Of a stretch of DNA of 39,705 bases, positions 17,616-28,486 are shown in pieces. Made by a program: the position numbers and the translations under genes. A model generated the notes under the pieces. It saw only the letters and a program-made list of their open reading frames with translations. It did not search any database and was not told the DNA's origin. Numbering within the stretch: the first letter of the stretch is position 1; each line of letters opens with the position of its first letter. The stretch is from Prevotella sp. (GTDB lineage Bacteria > Bacteroidota > Bacteroidia > Bacteroidales > Bacteroidaceae), in assembly GCA_022774105.1 (NCBI GenBank), contig JALFNY010000061.1, positions 1 to 39,705 of the forward strand. The letters run 5' to 3'.

Positions 17616-20600
17616 TTAGTCCTCCTCATGCTCACGCTTATAGTCACGTGGAGAGAGGCCATACATCTTCTTGAACATGGTGGAGAAGGACGTGGCACTG
17701 TTGAATCCGCAGCGGTACATCACCTCCGTGATATTCTGTCCCTTCTTGCTCAGCAGCCTTGCTGCCTGCTTGAGCCTCAGGTTGCGAATGAAGTCGTGCG
17801 GTGTCTGGTTGGTTAGTTCCTTCATCTTGCGGTGCAGGTGCACACGGCTGATGCCCACCTCCTCGCATATCATTTCGATATTAAGGTCAGAATTGTTCAG
17901 GTTAGCGTTGATAACAGCCATGATACGGTTAAGGAGTTTCTCGTCAGAGTTCTCCATTTGTATCTCGTCTATCTGCTCACTCTGGTCTTGCTTGCCCGTA
18001 AACTTGTTCTGCAAGAGCCTTCGTGAGGCTATGAGGTTGGCTATATTACGGCGCAATATGTCAAGGTTAAAGGGCTTGGTGACATACAGGTCGGCTCCTG
18101 TTTCCAGCCCTTCCAGCCTGTCCTCGTCACGTGTCTTGGCGGTGATGAGTATCACTGGTATGTGGTTGGTGTTGACATTGGACTTTATCCTCGTGCAAAG
18201 TGCGTGGCCGTCCATGCCTGGCATCATTACATCACTTATCACTAACTGCGGAATCTCACGCAGAATGGCGTTCAGCGCGTCCGTACCGTTAGAGAAACTG
18301 AGTGTGCGGTAGGTGGTGGAGAGTTCCGTCATGAGGTAGTTTCGTATCTCGTCATCGTCCTCAGCAATTATCACTGTCGCACGCCTTGAGCCGCTTACGC
18401 TCATGGGACGGAGGTTCTCCGTGGTGGTATCAGCCTCATTTTCCAGCATTGACAGTTCTGATGCGAGTGTCTCCGTGCTGTGTTCCTCCTCGCTCCATGG
18501 TGCTATCTCCTCCGGTTTAAGATGCTCCCCCCCCAGTGGCAGCACCACATTGAACTCTACTCCGCCGTCAACGTTGCGGGCAGCGATGGCTCCGTGGTGG
18601 AGAATCACTATCGAGCGTGCGAGGTCAAGGCCTACGCCTGTGCCCGTCTTGTATTGTGTTGACATCTTGGGTGACTGGTAGAACCGCTCGAATATGCGTA
18701 TCAGGCTTTCCTCAGGGATATGCTCTCCGCTGTTGAAGACGGTGATGCTGACGTATCCCTCACTGCTCTTTGGAAGCACACCGTCATCTGCTGCCGTTGC
18801 CGTCTGGCTGATTGTGATGTTTATATCACCTCCTGCCGGAGTGTATTTTACGGCGTTTGACATGAGATTTATGAGCACTTTGTCAAACTGCGAGCGGTCA
18901 ATCCACACGGGGAGGGTGTCTATTCCCTCGTGTATCAGCCGTACATTCATCTGCTTTGTGGCCGTCTGCGGCTGGAACATACATATCACGTCATCTACGA
19001 AGGCTATCATGTCAGTCTCCTTCATCAGCATGTTCATCTGCCCCTTGTCTATCTTTCGTATGTCCATTATCTGGTTAACGAGGTGCAGTATGCGCTCTGC
19101 GTTGCGGCGAATGATGTCGTATGTCGCCCTGCGGTGTGAGTCATTGTCCTCCTTCATGAGTTGCAACAGCGGCGTAAGAATAAGTGTCATCGGTGTGCGT
19201 ATCTCATGACTGAGGTTGATGAAGGAGCGGAGTTTCTGCTCACCCATTTCCTCTGCGTGTATGTGTTCGCGCAGTTCCAGTTCCTCTTTGTTGCGTATTT
19301 TGAGGTAACGCAGGTACAGCCACGCCGCTGCGAGCAGCAGAAGGAGGTATATTGTGCGTGCCACGGGTGTGAAATACCATGGGTTATGTATTACTATGAG
19401 GAACTCCTTGGCCTTTGACGGCATACCGTTGTCAAGGGCTTCTATGCGGAATCGGTAGTCGCCCGGCGGGATTCGGCTGAGCGTTATCTCATTCTTTCCG
19501 GGTGGAAGGGTTATCCAGTCGTCTCCGTTGATGCTGTAACGGTAGGCTATATGGCTCAGTCCTGAGTAGGAGAGAGTGGAGAATCGCAGTGTGATGGTGT
19601 TGTCTTCGTGGCAGAAGTCGAACCTCGGTGCTTCGGTAATGGCAGTGTCGCATATTTCAAAGAAGCCTGATTTGTCTCCTGCTTTTATTCTTTCTCCGCC
19701 GACAAGTATTTGTGATAGTGCCACGTTCAGTTTCTGCTGCTTGTGTGTCAGGTGCTGCGGATTGAAGAATGTGAGGCCCATTGTACCGCCGAAGTACAGT
19801 GTTCCCTCTGCGTCACGGCACGAGGTTCCCTCTGAATACTCGTTGCGCTGTATGCCGTCTGCCTCGTAATAGTTTACAAACTTGCCCGTCTTGGCATCGA
19901 GGCTGCACACTCCTCTGCTGGTACTTACCCACACTTGCCGTCTGTTGTCAACCTCTATGGCTGCTACATGGTTGTCGGCAAGGCCGTCAGCGGTGGTATA
20001 ATGCTTTATTATATAGTCTTTTTTCTTCTCTGCCGGACTGCTGATGTGATATAGTCCGGATGCTGTTCCTACCCATAGTCCCATGTCCTTGCGGTAGCGT
20101 ATGGCGCGTATTGACTGCCCTTTCAGCAGACAGTTGCTGCCATTGAAGTTGTCCATGCGCCCTGTGTGTATGTCAATACATGAGAGACCTGTGCTTGTTC
20201 CCACGAAGAGGTATCGTCCGTCAGGGTCCAGTTCCATCTCCAGCACGAAGTTATTTGTAAGACTGTTCGCGTCTGTTGAATCCTCACTGTTGGAGGTGTA
20301 TTCCGTCATACGGCCTGTGTTGAGGTTTAATCTCTTGACACCACTGCCCAGTGTTCCTATCCACATATCGCCATTGCGTCCCATTTGCAGGTCGAAGATG
20401 TTCTGTGTCCTGCCATAACTGAACGGCATACGGTGGTATTCTCCTGTCGTTGTGTCCAGCCATCCGCAGCCACCGACAAATGCTCCGATCCACAGTCGGC
20501 CGCTGTTATCTTCTGTCATGGTAAGCACCGTACCGGGAACGCTTGTCGGTGACGACGGGTCGGGGGCGTAGTGGCGCAGCAGATTGCCGTTGCTGTCGAG

Positions 20601-21728
20601 GGCATACAGCCCGTCTTGGTCTGCTCCTACCCACAGTGTGCCGTTGCGTTGCTTGAAAACGCTCATCACGCAGGATTCGCCAATGGGGTTCAGGGGGCCC
20701 ATGTCACGGCCGATGCAGCGCACGGTGTTGGAGTATGTGGGGCGCATGAACACGCCTTTTTGCAACAGTGCCAGCCAGAGGTTGCCTGTACGGTCCTCCA
20801 TGATGGAATATATCTTGACGCGGTTCATATCCACCTCGTAACTGTACAGGTTGGTGGAGGTCAGTGCTCCCGTGCGGGTGTTGAGGTGTTTGAGGCCTGT
20901 TCCGTTGGTGCCCACGAGCATACTGCCGTCCTTTTGGGCCATCAGTGAGGTGACGGAGAGGTTTTTGGTGGAGGGCACGAGGGTGAATCCGCGCCGTGAG
21001 GCATCGGCTTTATACAGTCCTCCGCTGACGAGGCCTATGTAGATTTCGTCGTTTTTGCTGACGCTCAAGGCTGCATAGGCGGTTGGTTCGTTTATGTCAT
21101 ACCGCCGTGCCTTATTGCCTTTTACGGCGAAGACTCCGTTATTGTTTGTCACGACCCACAGTGTTCCCTTATGATCAAAGGCCAGCAGGTGTGCGAAGAG
21201 TATGCCTTCTATGTTTCCAAACGCCTTCTCAACGGTCCTTTCGCCTGTCACCTTCCAGATGCCACGACCTGAGGTGCCAAGATACAGCGTGCCGTCAGGG
21301 CCGGTGCAGAAGCAGGTAACGTAGGAATTGAACGGCTCTCCCTCTCCTTTCCCTAACAGTCCGCCTTTCTTACTGGCTTTCGTCACGGGGTAGATGCGGT
21401 TATTCTTCATCACGGACAGGCCCGTAGGTGTGCCTATGTAAAGGTTGTTGTGGCGGTCTTGACACACGCAGGTCACGTTGTCATTAGGCAGACCGTCCTC
21501 TGCTTTGTAAACAAGGAATTGATAACCGTCATACTTATTCAGTCCGTTCTCAGTGCACACCCATATAAATCCCTGCTTGTCCTGATATACCTCATGTACT
21601 ATGCTGCTGCTCAGCAACTCGTTGGCATCATACAGCATACCACGCTGTGCACGCAGGCCAAGGGCATGGAACAGACTGGTTAAGAGTATAATAAATAGTA
21701 ACCTGAAATGGTTAGTTAAAAAGGTCAT
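17616..21728 (-). CDS. Hybrid two-component system (HTCS) PUL regulator: two-component-type beta-propeller sensor, Y_Y_Y, histidine kinase, receiver, AraC-type HTH
   Basis: 1370 aa; propeller repeats (GFIWVCTENGLNKYDGYQF...), LSHEIRTPMTLILTPL (HisKA), GTGVGLDLARSIVILHHG (HATPase), VISDVMMPGMDGHALC (REC), EVMYRCGFNSATSFSTMFKKMYGLSPRDYKREHEED (AraC HTH). Confidence 0.97.
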   Translation of the reverse strand: MTFLTNHFRLLFIILLTSLFHALGLRAQRGMLYDANELLSSSIVHEVYQDKQGFIWVCTENGLNKYDGYQFLVYKAEDGLPNDNVTCVCQDRHNNLYIGTPTGLSVMKNNRIYPVTKASKKGGLLGKGEGEPFNSYVTCFCTGPDGTLYLGTSGRGIWKVTGERTVEKAFGNIEGILFAHLLAFDHKGTLWVVTNNNGVFAVKGNKARRYDINEPTAYAALSVSKNDEIYIGLVSGGLYKADASRRGFTLVPSTKNLSVTSLMAQKDGSMLVGTNGTGLKHLNTRTGALTSTNLYSYEVDMNRVKIYSIMEDRTGNLWLALLQKGVFMRPTYSNTVRCIGRDMGPLNPIGESCVMSVFKQRNGTLWVGADQDGLYALDSNGNLLRHYAPDPSSPTSVPGTVLTMTEDNSGRLWIGAFVGGCGWLDTTTGEYHRMPFSYGRTQNIFDLQMGRNGDMWIGTLGSGVKRLNLNTGRMTEYTSNSEDSTDANSLTNNFVLEMELDPDGRYLFVGTSTGLSCIDIHTGRMDNFNGSNCLLKGQSIRAIRYRKDMGLWVGTASGLYHISSPAEKKKDYIIKHYTTADGLADNHVAAIEVDNRRQVWVSTSRGVCSLDAKTGKFVNYYEADGIQRNEYSEGTSCRDAEGTLYFGGTMGLTFFNPQHLTHKQQKLNVALSQILVGGERIKAGDKSGFFEICDTAITEAPRFDFCHEDNTITLRFSTLSYSGLSHIAYRYSINGDDWITLPPGKNEITLSRIPPGDYRFRIEALDNGMPSKAKEFLIVIHNPWYFTPVARTIYLLLLLAAAWLYLRYLKIRNKEELELREHIHAEEMGEQKLRSFINLSHEIRTPMTLILTPLLQLMKEDNDSHRRATYDIIRRNAERILHLVNQIMDIRKIDKGQMNMLMKETDMIAFVDDVICMFQPQTATKQMNVRLIHEGIDTLPVWIDRSQFDKVLINLMSNAVKYTPAGGDINITISQTATAADDGVLPKSSEGYVSITVFNSGEHIPEESLIRIFERFYQSPKMSTQYKTGTGVGLDLARSIVILHHGAIAARNVDGGVEFNVVLPLGGEHLKPEEIAPWSEEEHSTETLASELSMLENEADTTTENLRPMSVSGSRRATVIIAEDDDEIRNYLMTELSTTYRTLSFSNGTDALNAILREIPQLVISDVMMPGMDGHALCTRIKSNVNTNHIPVILITAKTRDEDRLEGLETGADLYVTKPFNLDILRRNIANLIASRRLLQNKFTGKQDQSEQIDEIQMENSDEKLLNRIMAVINANLNNSDLNIEMICEEVGISRVHLHRKMKELTNQTPHDFIRNLRLKQAARLLSKKGQNITEVMYRCGFNSATSFSTMFKKMYGLSPRDYKREHEED

Positions 21729-21766
21729 AGTTAGTTAGACTATATAAAATAGTTAGTTAGATTATA
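21727..21766 (-). repeat. Direct repeat with 22-bp spacing in the HTCS leader
   Basis: atagttagttagactata (from 21727) and atagttagttagattata (from 21749). Confidence 0.55.
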
Positions 21767-21777
21767 CAAATATGTTG

Positions 21778-21808
21778 CAAATTTAGTGCTTTTTTTCTGA
21801 ATCCACAA
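21778..21808 (-). promoter_or_regulatory. Promoter of the HTCS gene (TTG-N20-TAAATTTG)
   Basis: Plus strand CAAATTTA at 21778-21785 and CAA at 21806-21808 with 20-bp spacing. Confidence 0.6.
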
Positions 21809-21944
21809 CATACAAACGTCATTTTTTTCGTTTTTTCGCTCCAAAAGCATGACTTTCACAACAGGAAGCGGTGGGGAACGTGTTTCTGTGTGCGTGGTGA
21901 CAGTCGTGCGACTTCATGTCATCAAAGGGTTATCCGACAGTAAT

Positions 21945-22032
21945 CAGTACCTTTTCATTCTGTAATCAGCACCTTTTCACATTGTAATCTGCACCTTTTC
22001 ACACTGTAATCAGGTGCTGATTACTGGTGTCC
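21945..22032. repeat. 22-bp tandem palindromic repeat array A4 (4 units)
   Basis: Units at 21945, 21967, 21989 and 22011; the last junction forms the perfect dyad GTAATCAG-GTG-CTGATTAC. Confidence 0.92.
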
Positions 22033-22290
22033 TTTATAATTCTCTGCCTTGCAGGTGATTGTAAGTGCCTCACGAGAACCACGGCTTGTCCGACGGTGAA
22101 ATGGTGGAAAAACGGGGTGTAAAATTGTGTCACGCGGACTTTTCACGATAGAACGTAATTACAAGAGGTGCGGAGAGGTAATGTTATATTTGCGAAAGTT
22201 TTTGGAACAAGAGCGAAAGACAAATGTGATATTGTAACAAGCGGAAAAGTGTAAGGAATAATTTTATATATATGTAAATAATTTTTATAT

Positions 22291-22298
22291 TAATTTTG
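22291..22298 (+). promoter_or_regulatory. -7 promoter element (TAATTTTG) upstream of the PUL operon
   Basis: TAATTTTG about 113 bp upstream of ATG 22411. Confidence 0.5.
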
Positions 22299-22410
22299 CA
22301 AACAGAAAATGCCCTTTCCCACTGTCATTTGCCGGCGAAGGCGATGTAAGACGACAGACGGGCAGGAATACCAAAACGAAGCCTAAACATAAATTTATAA
22401 ACTGACCACA

Positions 22411-24990
22411 ATGAGAATCTACAAGAATTTACTAAAGCCGGGGTGGTGCAGAGTGAGTGTCGCCGCCGCGCTGTCAGTGTGTCTGATGCAGTTCACGTCG
22501 TGCACCAAGTATGACCTGGACGAGAACGACCCCGCAGGATGGGGCGCAAGCATTTACAGTTACCTTGAGGAGGACGGGAACTACACCAACACGGTGCGCC
22601 TGATTAACGACCTCGGACTGAAAGACGCGCTGGGGAAGACAACGTCAAGCACACTGTTTGTGGCTGACGACGATGCCTATGCACGCTTCTTTGCCAACAA
22701 CAAATGGGGCGTAAGAAGTTATGAGCAACTGACGCTGAGCCAGAAGAAGATGCTGCTCAACGGTTCACGAATCAGCAACAGTTATCAGGTTGACGACCTG
22801 TCAGGCCTGCCCAGCGACGGCGGACCTAACGAAGGACAGTGCATGAGGCGCGTAACAGCGCAGACAGAACTGGACACCGTCTCCGTGATGCGTCCCGACC
22901 AACTGCCCAACATGACCGAGGCCGACTGGCGATGGAACAAATCCTGGAGGAAGTTCGTAGGCAGAGACAAGGTGCTGGTGCTGCGCGACGGTACCATTCC
23001 ACCGATGCTTCACTTCATAGAGTCGCACATGGCGAACAACAAAATCACCAATGACGACTACAACTTCCTATACAACTACACCACAGACCGCCAACCCGGC
23101 GATGCCAGTGTGAACGGTATAAAGATGGAAGAGCAGAACATCAGGTGCAGCAACGGTTTCATACACAAGATGCAGGAGGTGATAATGCCACTGGACAACA
23201 TGGCTGAAATCATCGCCAGCAAGCCACAGGCATCTATCTACAACAGACTGTTAGAAAGATTCTGCGCTCCGATTGCAGTAAGCAAAGAGATGGTTGACCG
23301 CTATAACGCTACCTACGGAACAAACGTTGACTCCATCTTTATGAAGCGATTCTTCTCAGAAAAGTCACAGGGCTGCACCAGTCTGAAGAAGGATGACGAC
23401 AACCGCGCAATAGAGCAGGTGCTGAACTACGACCCGGAATGGAACGAATACTACACCGCTCCAGTGCCAAACGCCACAGAAGCACTTAAAAAGAACATGG
23501 CATTCATGCTCGTACCAAGCAACGCTGCCATGGAAGCCTACTGGGAAGGACCTGGCAAAGCACTCAAAGACCAGTACGGAACATGGGACAACGTGCCTAA
23601 CCGAGTTGTCAAAAACCTTATTAACAACAATATGCTTGACGACTTTGTCGGCAAGGGAGTGCCAAGCAAATTCAGCGCAATACTTAACGATGCCAACGAC
23701 CCTATGGGCGTAACAAAAGCGACAATAGACAGCGTTTGGCTCGGCTGTAACGGCGCAGTATATCTGACAAACAAGGTGTTCTCACCAACATCATTCGTCA
23801 GTGTGCTCTACCCCGCAGTAGTAAACGAGAACCTGCAGATAATAAACTGGGCAGTGGAGAAATGCCAGTACCACGTATATCTTAACTCACTCAACTCTTA
23901 CTACAGTTTCTTCATACCCACCAACGGCGCACTGCTGGACTACATAGACCCGGCATCATTCGCCAAAGAGACCACACAACTCTACCGCTTCCACTACGAA
24001 AACACCGAGGAAAACGAGGCAAAGGGTAAGTCAGGAAGCGTATGGGCAGCAGTATATGCCTACGACCTCGAAACAGGAACGATAGGTGACAGCCTACGCG
24101 AAGAACGTAACGAGGGAGTATTGAAGAGCAAACTGAAAGACGTACTGGACAACCATATAGTGATAGGCAACGTAGAAGACGGCAACACCTATTATAAAAC
24201 AAAGGGCGGACAGGAGATAAGAATACACAATGCATCGCTCGGCGTAAACGGAATGACCGTAGAAGGCAGTAGGCAGATAAACGAAACAGGCAGACCACTG
24301 CGCGTAACCTACATATACGACCAGACAGCACAGGGTAACGGCAAGTGCTACATACTTGACGCAGAGCCAATACAGACAACCAAGAAGAGCACTATTGACG
24401 TGATGAGAGAACACGAAGAAATGAGCGAAATGGTAAAACTGCTCGAAGGTTCATCAATACTTGAGACAATTCACGACAACAAATACGCCTGCGTAAGCGA
24501 GAACTTCAGCGTGTTCAACACCTTCAACTACACCGTATATGTACCTACCAACGAGGCAATACTCAACTTGCAGAACAACGGTCAGTTGCCAACATGGGAC
24601 GACGTAGTACGCGCAAAAGAAGAAGAACGCTACGAAGACGCAACACGCGACTCGCTCGCCATAGAGAACTTCCTGCGCTATCACATACAGGACGGTGCAC
24701 TATACATTGGCTCCACACCACTGAAAGAAGAGGGATACGAGACCGCACTCATAGGAAGCAACGGCAAATTCCAGAGAGTATATGCCACACTGACACAAGA
24801 CAACATATACATCAAGGCATCACAAGGAGACAAGACATCACACAAGGTAGTGAAGGGAAATGGTCTCTACAACCTCATGGCAAGAGAATACATACTTGAA
24901 GGCATCGATGCCAAGACCGCAAACAACGTCTATACAACGTCAACAGCAGTAATACACCTTATAGACGGTGCACTGATAAACAAGCAATAG
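22411..24990 (+). CDS. Fasciclin (FAS1)-domain lipoprotein, multi-domain
   Basis: 859 aa; lipobox MQFTSC; repeated FAS1 motifs such as TSSTLFVADDDAYARFF, FFIPTNGALLDYI and YTVYVPTNEAILNL. Confidence 0.85.
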   Translation: MRIYKNLLKPGWCRVSVAAALSVCLMQFTSCTKYDLDENDPAGWGASIYSYLEEDGNYTNTVRLINDLGLKDALGKTTSSTLFVADDDAYARFFANNKWGVRSYEQLTLSQKKMLLNGSRISNSYQVDDLSGLPSDGGPNEGQCMRRVTAQTELDTVSVMRPDQLPNMTEADWRWNKSWRKFVGRDKVLVLRDGTIPPMLHFIESHMANNKITNDDYNFLYNYTTDRQPGDASVNGIKMEEQNIRCSNGFIHKMQEVIMPLDNMAEIIASKPQASIYNRLLERFCAPIAVSKEMVDRYNATYGTNVDSIFMKRFFSEKSQGCTSLKKDDDNRAIEQVLNYDPEWNEYYTAPVPNATEALKKNMAFMLVPSNAAMEAYWEGPGKALKDQYGTWDNVPNRVVKNLINNNMLDDFVGKGVPSKFSAILNDANDPMGVTKATIDSVWLGCNGAVYLTNKVFSPTSFVSVLYPAVVNENLQIINWAVEKCQYHVYLNSLNSYYSFFIPTNGALLDYIDPASFAKETTQLYRFHYENTEENEAKGKSGSVWAAVYAYDLETGTIGDSLREERNEGVLKSKLKDVLDNHIVIGNVEDGNTYYKTKGGQEIRIHNASLGVNGMTVEGSRQINETGRPLRVTYIYDQTAQGNGKCYILDAEPIQTTKKSTIDVMREHEEMSEMVKLLEGSSILETIHDNKYACVSENFSVFNTFNYTVYVPTNEAILNLQNNGQLPTWDDVVRAKEEERYEDATRDSLAIENFLRYHIQDGALYIGSTPLKEEGYETALIGSNGKFQRVYATLTQDNIYIKASQGDKTSHKVVKGNGLYNLMAREYILEGIDAKTANNVYTTSTAVIHLIDGALINKQ

Positions 24991-25090
24991 CCGCACGGGA
25001 AAAACAAGGAAAAAGGGAAGACGACGGCACAACACCGCTCCCCCAACACCCCAAAACCCGATGCTAACAAATAATAAAAACCTAAGAATT

Positions 25091-28000
25091 ATGAAAATAT
25101 CAATGACAGATATAAACGGAGGCGTGCGGCGCTGTGCCTTGCTTCTCGCCATGCAGATGTCGCTAACCTGCGGCACAGCACTCGCCCAGACGGCGGGAGA
25201 CGTGGTATCAGGTACCGTGTCAGACGCCATTGGACCAATCATGATGGCCAACGTCATAGAGATAGACCGTTCAAACCGTATTGTAAGTTCCACACAGACA
25301 GATATGAACGGTAACTTCTCCTTCAAAATAAAGGACCCGAAGAACAAACTCAAGTTCAGTTTCGTGGGCTATAAGTCAAAGACCGTAGCAATAAACTCCA
25401 CCTCTTATAATATAATACTGGAAGACCAGACATCACTGAAAGAGGTTACCGTGGTGAGCAAACGCCGCGGTGCAGGCTCAGGACTCGCCATACCACAAGA
25501 CGAAATGTCAACGTCTAACCAGACCATCAGCACCAAGGAGTTCGAAGGACTGGCCCTGACAACCATCGATGAGGCGCTGCAAGGACGTATAGCAGGTCTT
25601 GATATCGTAGCAAACAGCGGTAACCTCGGTGCCGGAACATCAATGCGCCTGCGTGGTGTGAGTTCAATCAACGCCAATACAGAACCACTTATCGTAGTGG
25701 ACGGCAACGTATGGGAGAGCGATCGCAACAGCGACATAGACTTCTCATCAGCAAACGACGAGAAATTCGCAGAACTGTTGAACGTCAATCCAGAGGACAT
25801 AGAGAGCATCAGCGTGCTAAAAGACGCTGCCGCAACAGCAATATGGGGTTCACAAGGCGCTAATGGTGTAATAGAAATAAAGACCAAACGAGGCGTAAGG
25901 GGAAAGACACGCGTAAGTTACAGTTACCGACTAACCGGAACATGGCAGCCAAACGGATACGAAATGCTGAACGGTGACGAATACACCATGCTGCAAAAAG
26001 AAGCCTACTTCAACCCAGAACTCAGAGACAACGCCAGCGACATAATAGAGTTTAACTATGACTATACCAACCCCAACGGCTGGCATAACTTTGACAACAA
26101 CACCGACTGGCTGGACGCTGTAAAGCAAACAGGATACAGACAGAACCACTACATATCACTAACAGGTGGTGGCGAGAGAGCGAACTTCCGTATAGGAGCA
26201 GGCTATGACCATGAAACCGGTTCAATAATAAAGCAGCAACTGGACCGCCTCACATCACGTGTGGCACTGGACTACTTCGTAAGTGACCGAATAAAAATTG
26301 TTACCAACCTGTCGTTCACATACACAAAAAACCAGAAAAACTACTCCGACCTGCTGGGAATAGCATACAAACGTATGCCAAACCTGCCTATCTACGAGCG
26401 TGACAACAACGGAAACGAAACAGGATACTTCTACAATATACCAGAAACAATATCCGGAAAACTCGCTGACCAGATAGACCAAAAGAACCCCGTGGCACTT
26501 GCAGAACTCGCAACCAACAACGAAACATCATACAAGGTGTCACCAGAGTTCCAGTTAGTATATAACCTCCTCGGTACGGAAGAAGGCAAAACACAACTCA
26601 AATACGAAGGAAAAGTAGTGTTTGACATATTCAACAATTATGTAGATACCTTCCTTCCCAGCACACTCAACGTAAGAAAGTGGAACAGTCAGGACGAAAA
26701 CAAGAGCACAGCATACAGTTATAAGAGCCTCGGCATCACCACAACACACACCCTTACGTTCATACCACACTTCAAAAACGAGGACCACAGCATGATGATG
26801 ATGCTCCGCGGACAACTCACTGACGGCAGCAGCACAACGCAAAACACACTCGTTTACGGTCTGCCATCAGGCACAATAACCAGCACAGGAGCCGAAGGAA
26901 AGATAGGAGACACATTCAAAAGCGAGGCAGGACAATGGAGAAGCATCTACTTCACATACTCATTGCACTACGCTTACAAAGGAAGATACATGTTCGACTT
27001 CTCTGTTCGTAGGGACGGAAGCACCAAGTTCGGCCCCGATAACAGGTGGGGAACATTCCCAGCAGTATCACTTCGCTGGAACATCAACAAGGAACCATGG
27101 ATGCAAGGAGTGTCAAACTGGCTGTCAATGCTTTCTATTCGCCCAGGTTGGGGTATCGTAGGACAGCAGCCAGGAGGTGAATACCTCTACTTCAGCAAGT
27201 ACGGTCCGGGCAGCGGTTACATGGGAGCAGGCTCCAACTATCCTAAAAACATACAGTTGAAGCAACTGAAATGGGAGCAGAAGAAGACCTACAACCTCGG
27301 CTTTGACTTCGGTTTCTTCAACGACAAGATTAACGGTAACCTTGAAATCTACAAGCAGTACACCTCTGATCTGCTGATGAAGGACCGCGCAATACCTACA
27401 TCTTCCGGTTACACCAAGCTCGGTTACGACAACGTAGGCAAGATGGAGAACACGGGTTGGGAATTCAATATCAACACGAATAACCTCATAAAATTGGGCA
27501 AACTCGGCATAGACATCAACGTAACGTTTGCAAACAACAAGAACGTGATAACTGAAATGGACGAGAGTTGCCTGCGTTCACTGAACACAGACTTCAACAA
27601 ACAGAACTTCTCTTACCTCACTCGTGTGGAGATTGACAAGCCACTCGGAAGCATCTACGGTTTCCGTTACAAGGGAGTTTATCAATATTCCAAGTACAGT
27701 GATGTGGAAGTACCTGGCGTGAGTGGCCCGAACGCCCCGGTAGTACGTGACGAAAACGGTACGGTAATAAAGGATAACTACGGTAATACCAAGCCAATCG
27801 TCTTCTGCTATGACCCAGAATACGACATAGACGTAAACAAGTTGGGACAAAAAGAGTTCCGCGGCGGTGATGCAATATATGAAGATGTGAACCACGATGG
27901 TAACATCAACGAGTTGGATATAGTATATCTTGGTTCCTCACTGCCTAAGATAACCGGTGGATTCGGTGTAAAATTCAGAATCGGAAGGTGGATGTGGAAC

Positions 28001-28432
28001 AACCAGTTTAACTTCCGTTATGGCAACAAGATTATCAATGCCAACCGTATGCACGCTGAGAGTATGCGCACCAATGCCAACCAGAGCCGTGCCGTCAACC
28101 ACCGCTGGCGTGTGGAGGGCGACATTGCTGAGATACCAAGGGCACTGCATGACTACGGCTACAACTGCCTCGGCAGCGACCGTTTCGTAGAGGACGGCTC
28201 ATTCCTGCGCCTTAACTACTCACAGATAAGTTACTCTTTCCCCACAAAGTTGATAAAGAAATGGGGACTGACACAACTCAGCGTCAATGTCTCCGCCAAC
28301 AACCTGTTCTGCATTACAGAGTATTCTGGTGCAGACCCAGAGGTGGGTTACGGCAGTTACGGTCTCGTAATGGACAACGCGCAGACACCAAGAGCCAAGT
28401 CAGTAACAGGCGGTATCACCGTACAATTCTAA
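25091..28432 (+). CDS. SusC/RagA-type TonB-dependent transporter
   Basis: N-terminal CarbopepD_reg-like VVSGTVSDAIGPIMMANV...DMNGNFSF, then LKEVTVVS, plug LRGVSSINANTEPLIVVDG and ISVLKDAAATAIWGSQGANGVIEIKTKRG. ATG 25091 preferred over 25061. Confidence 0.96.
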   Translation: MKISMTDINGGVRRCALLLAMQMSLTCGTALAQTAGDVVSGTVSDAIGPIMMANVIEIDRSNRIVSSTQTDMNGNFSFKIKDPKNKLKFSFVGYKSKTVAINSTSYNIILEDQTSLKEVTVVSKRRGAGSGLAIPQDEMSTSNQTISTKEFEGLALTTIDEALQGRIAGLDIVANSGNLGAGTSMRLRGVSSINANTEPLIVVDGNVWESDRNSDIDFSSANDEKFAELLNVNPEDIESISVLKDAAATAIWGSQGANGVIEIKTKRGVRGKTRVSYSYRLTGTWQPNGYEMLNGDEYTMLQKEAYFNPELRDNASDIIEFNYDYTNPNGWHNFDNNTDWLDAVKQTGYRQNHYISLTGGGERANFRIGAGYDHETGSIIKQQLDRLTSRVALDYFVSDRIKIVTNLSFTYTKNQKNYSDLLGIAYKRMPNLPIYERDNNGNETGYFYNIPETISGKLADQIDQKNPVALAELATNNETSYKVSPEFQLVYNLLGTEEGKTQLKYEGKVVFDIFNNYVDTFLPSTLNVRKWNSQDENKSTAYSYKSLGITTTHTLTFIPHFKNEDHSMMMMLRGQLTDGSSTTQNTLVYGLPSGTITSTGAEGKIGDTFKSEAGQWRSIYFTYSLHYAYKGRYMFDFSVRRDGSTKFGPDNRWGTFPAVSLRWNINKEPWMQGVSNWLSMLSIRPGWGIVGQQPGGEYLYFSKYGPGSGYMGAGSNYPKNIQLKQLKWEQKKTYNLGFDFGFFNDKINGNLEIYKQYTSDLLMKDRAIPTSSGYTKLGYDNVGKMENTGWEFNINTNNLIKLGKLGIDINVTFANNKNVITEMDESCLRSLNTDFNKQNFSYLTRVEIDKPLGSIYGFRYKGVYQYSKYSDVEVPGVSGPNAPVVRDENGTVIKDNYGNTKPIVFCYDPEYDIDVNKLGQKEFRGGDAIYEDVNHDGNINELDIVYLGSSLPKITGGFGVKFRIGRWMWNNQFNFRYGNKIINANRMHAESMRTNANQSRAVNHRWRVEGDIAEIPRALHDYGYNCLGSDRFVEDGSFLRLNYSQISYSFPTKLIKKWGLTQLSVNVSANNLFCITEYSGADPEVGYGSYGLVMDNAQTPRAKSVTGGITVQF

Positions 28433-28486
28433 CAGGCAGTGTGTATTTAATATTCATCGGATAAACATTCAATCATCATAACGAAT

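Noticed and set aside
17671-19209. Plus-strand ORFs of 213 and 171 aa
   Set aside because: Antisense shadow frames of the HTCS gene; Ser/Arg-rich composition typical of shadow ORFs.
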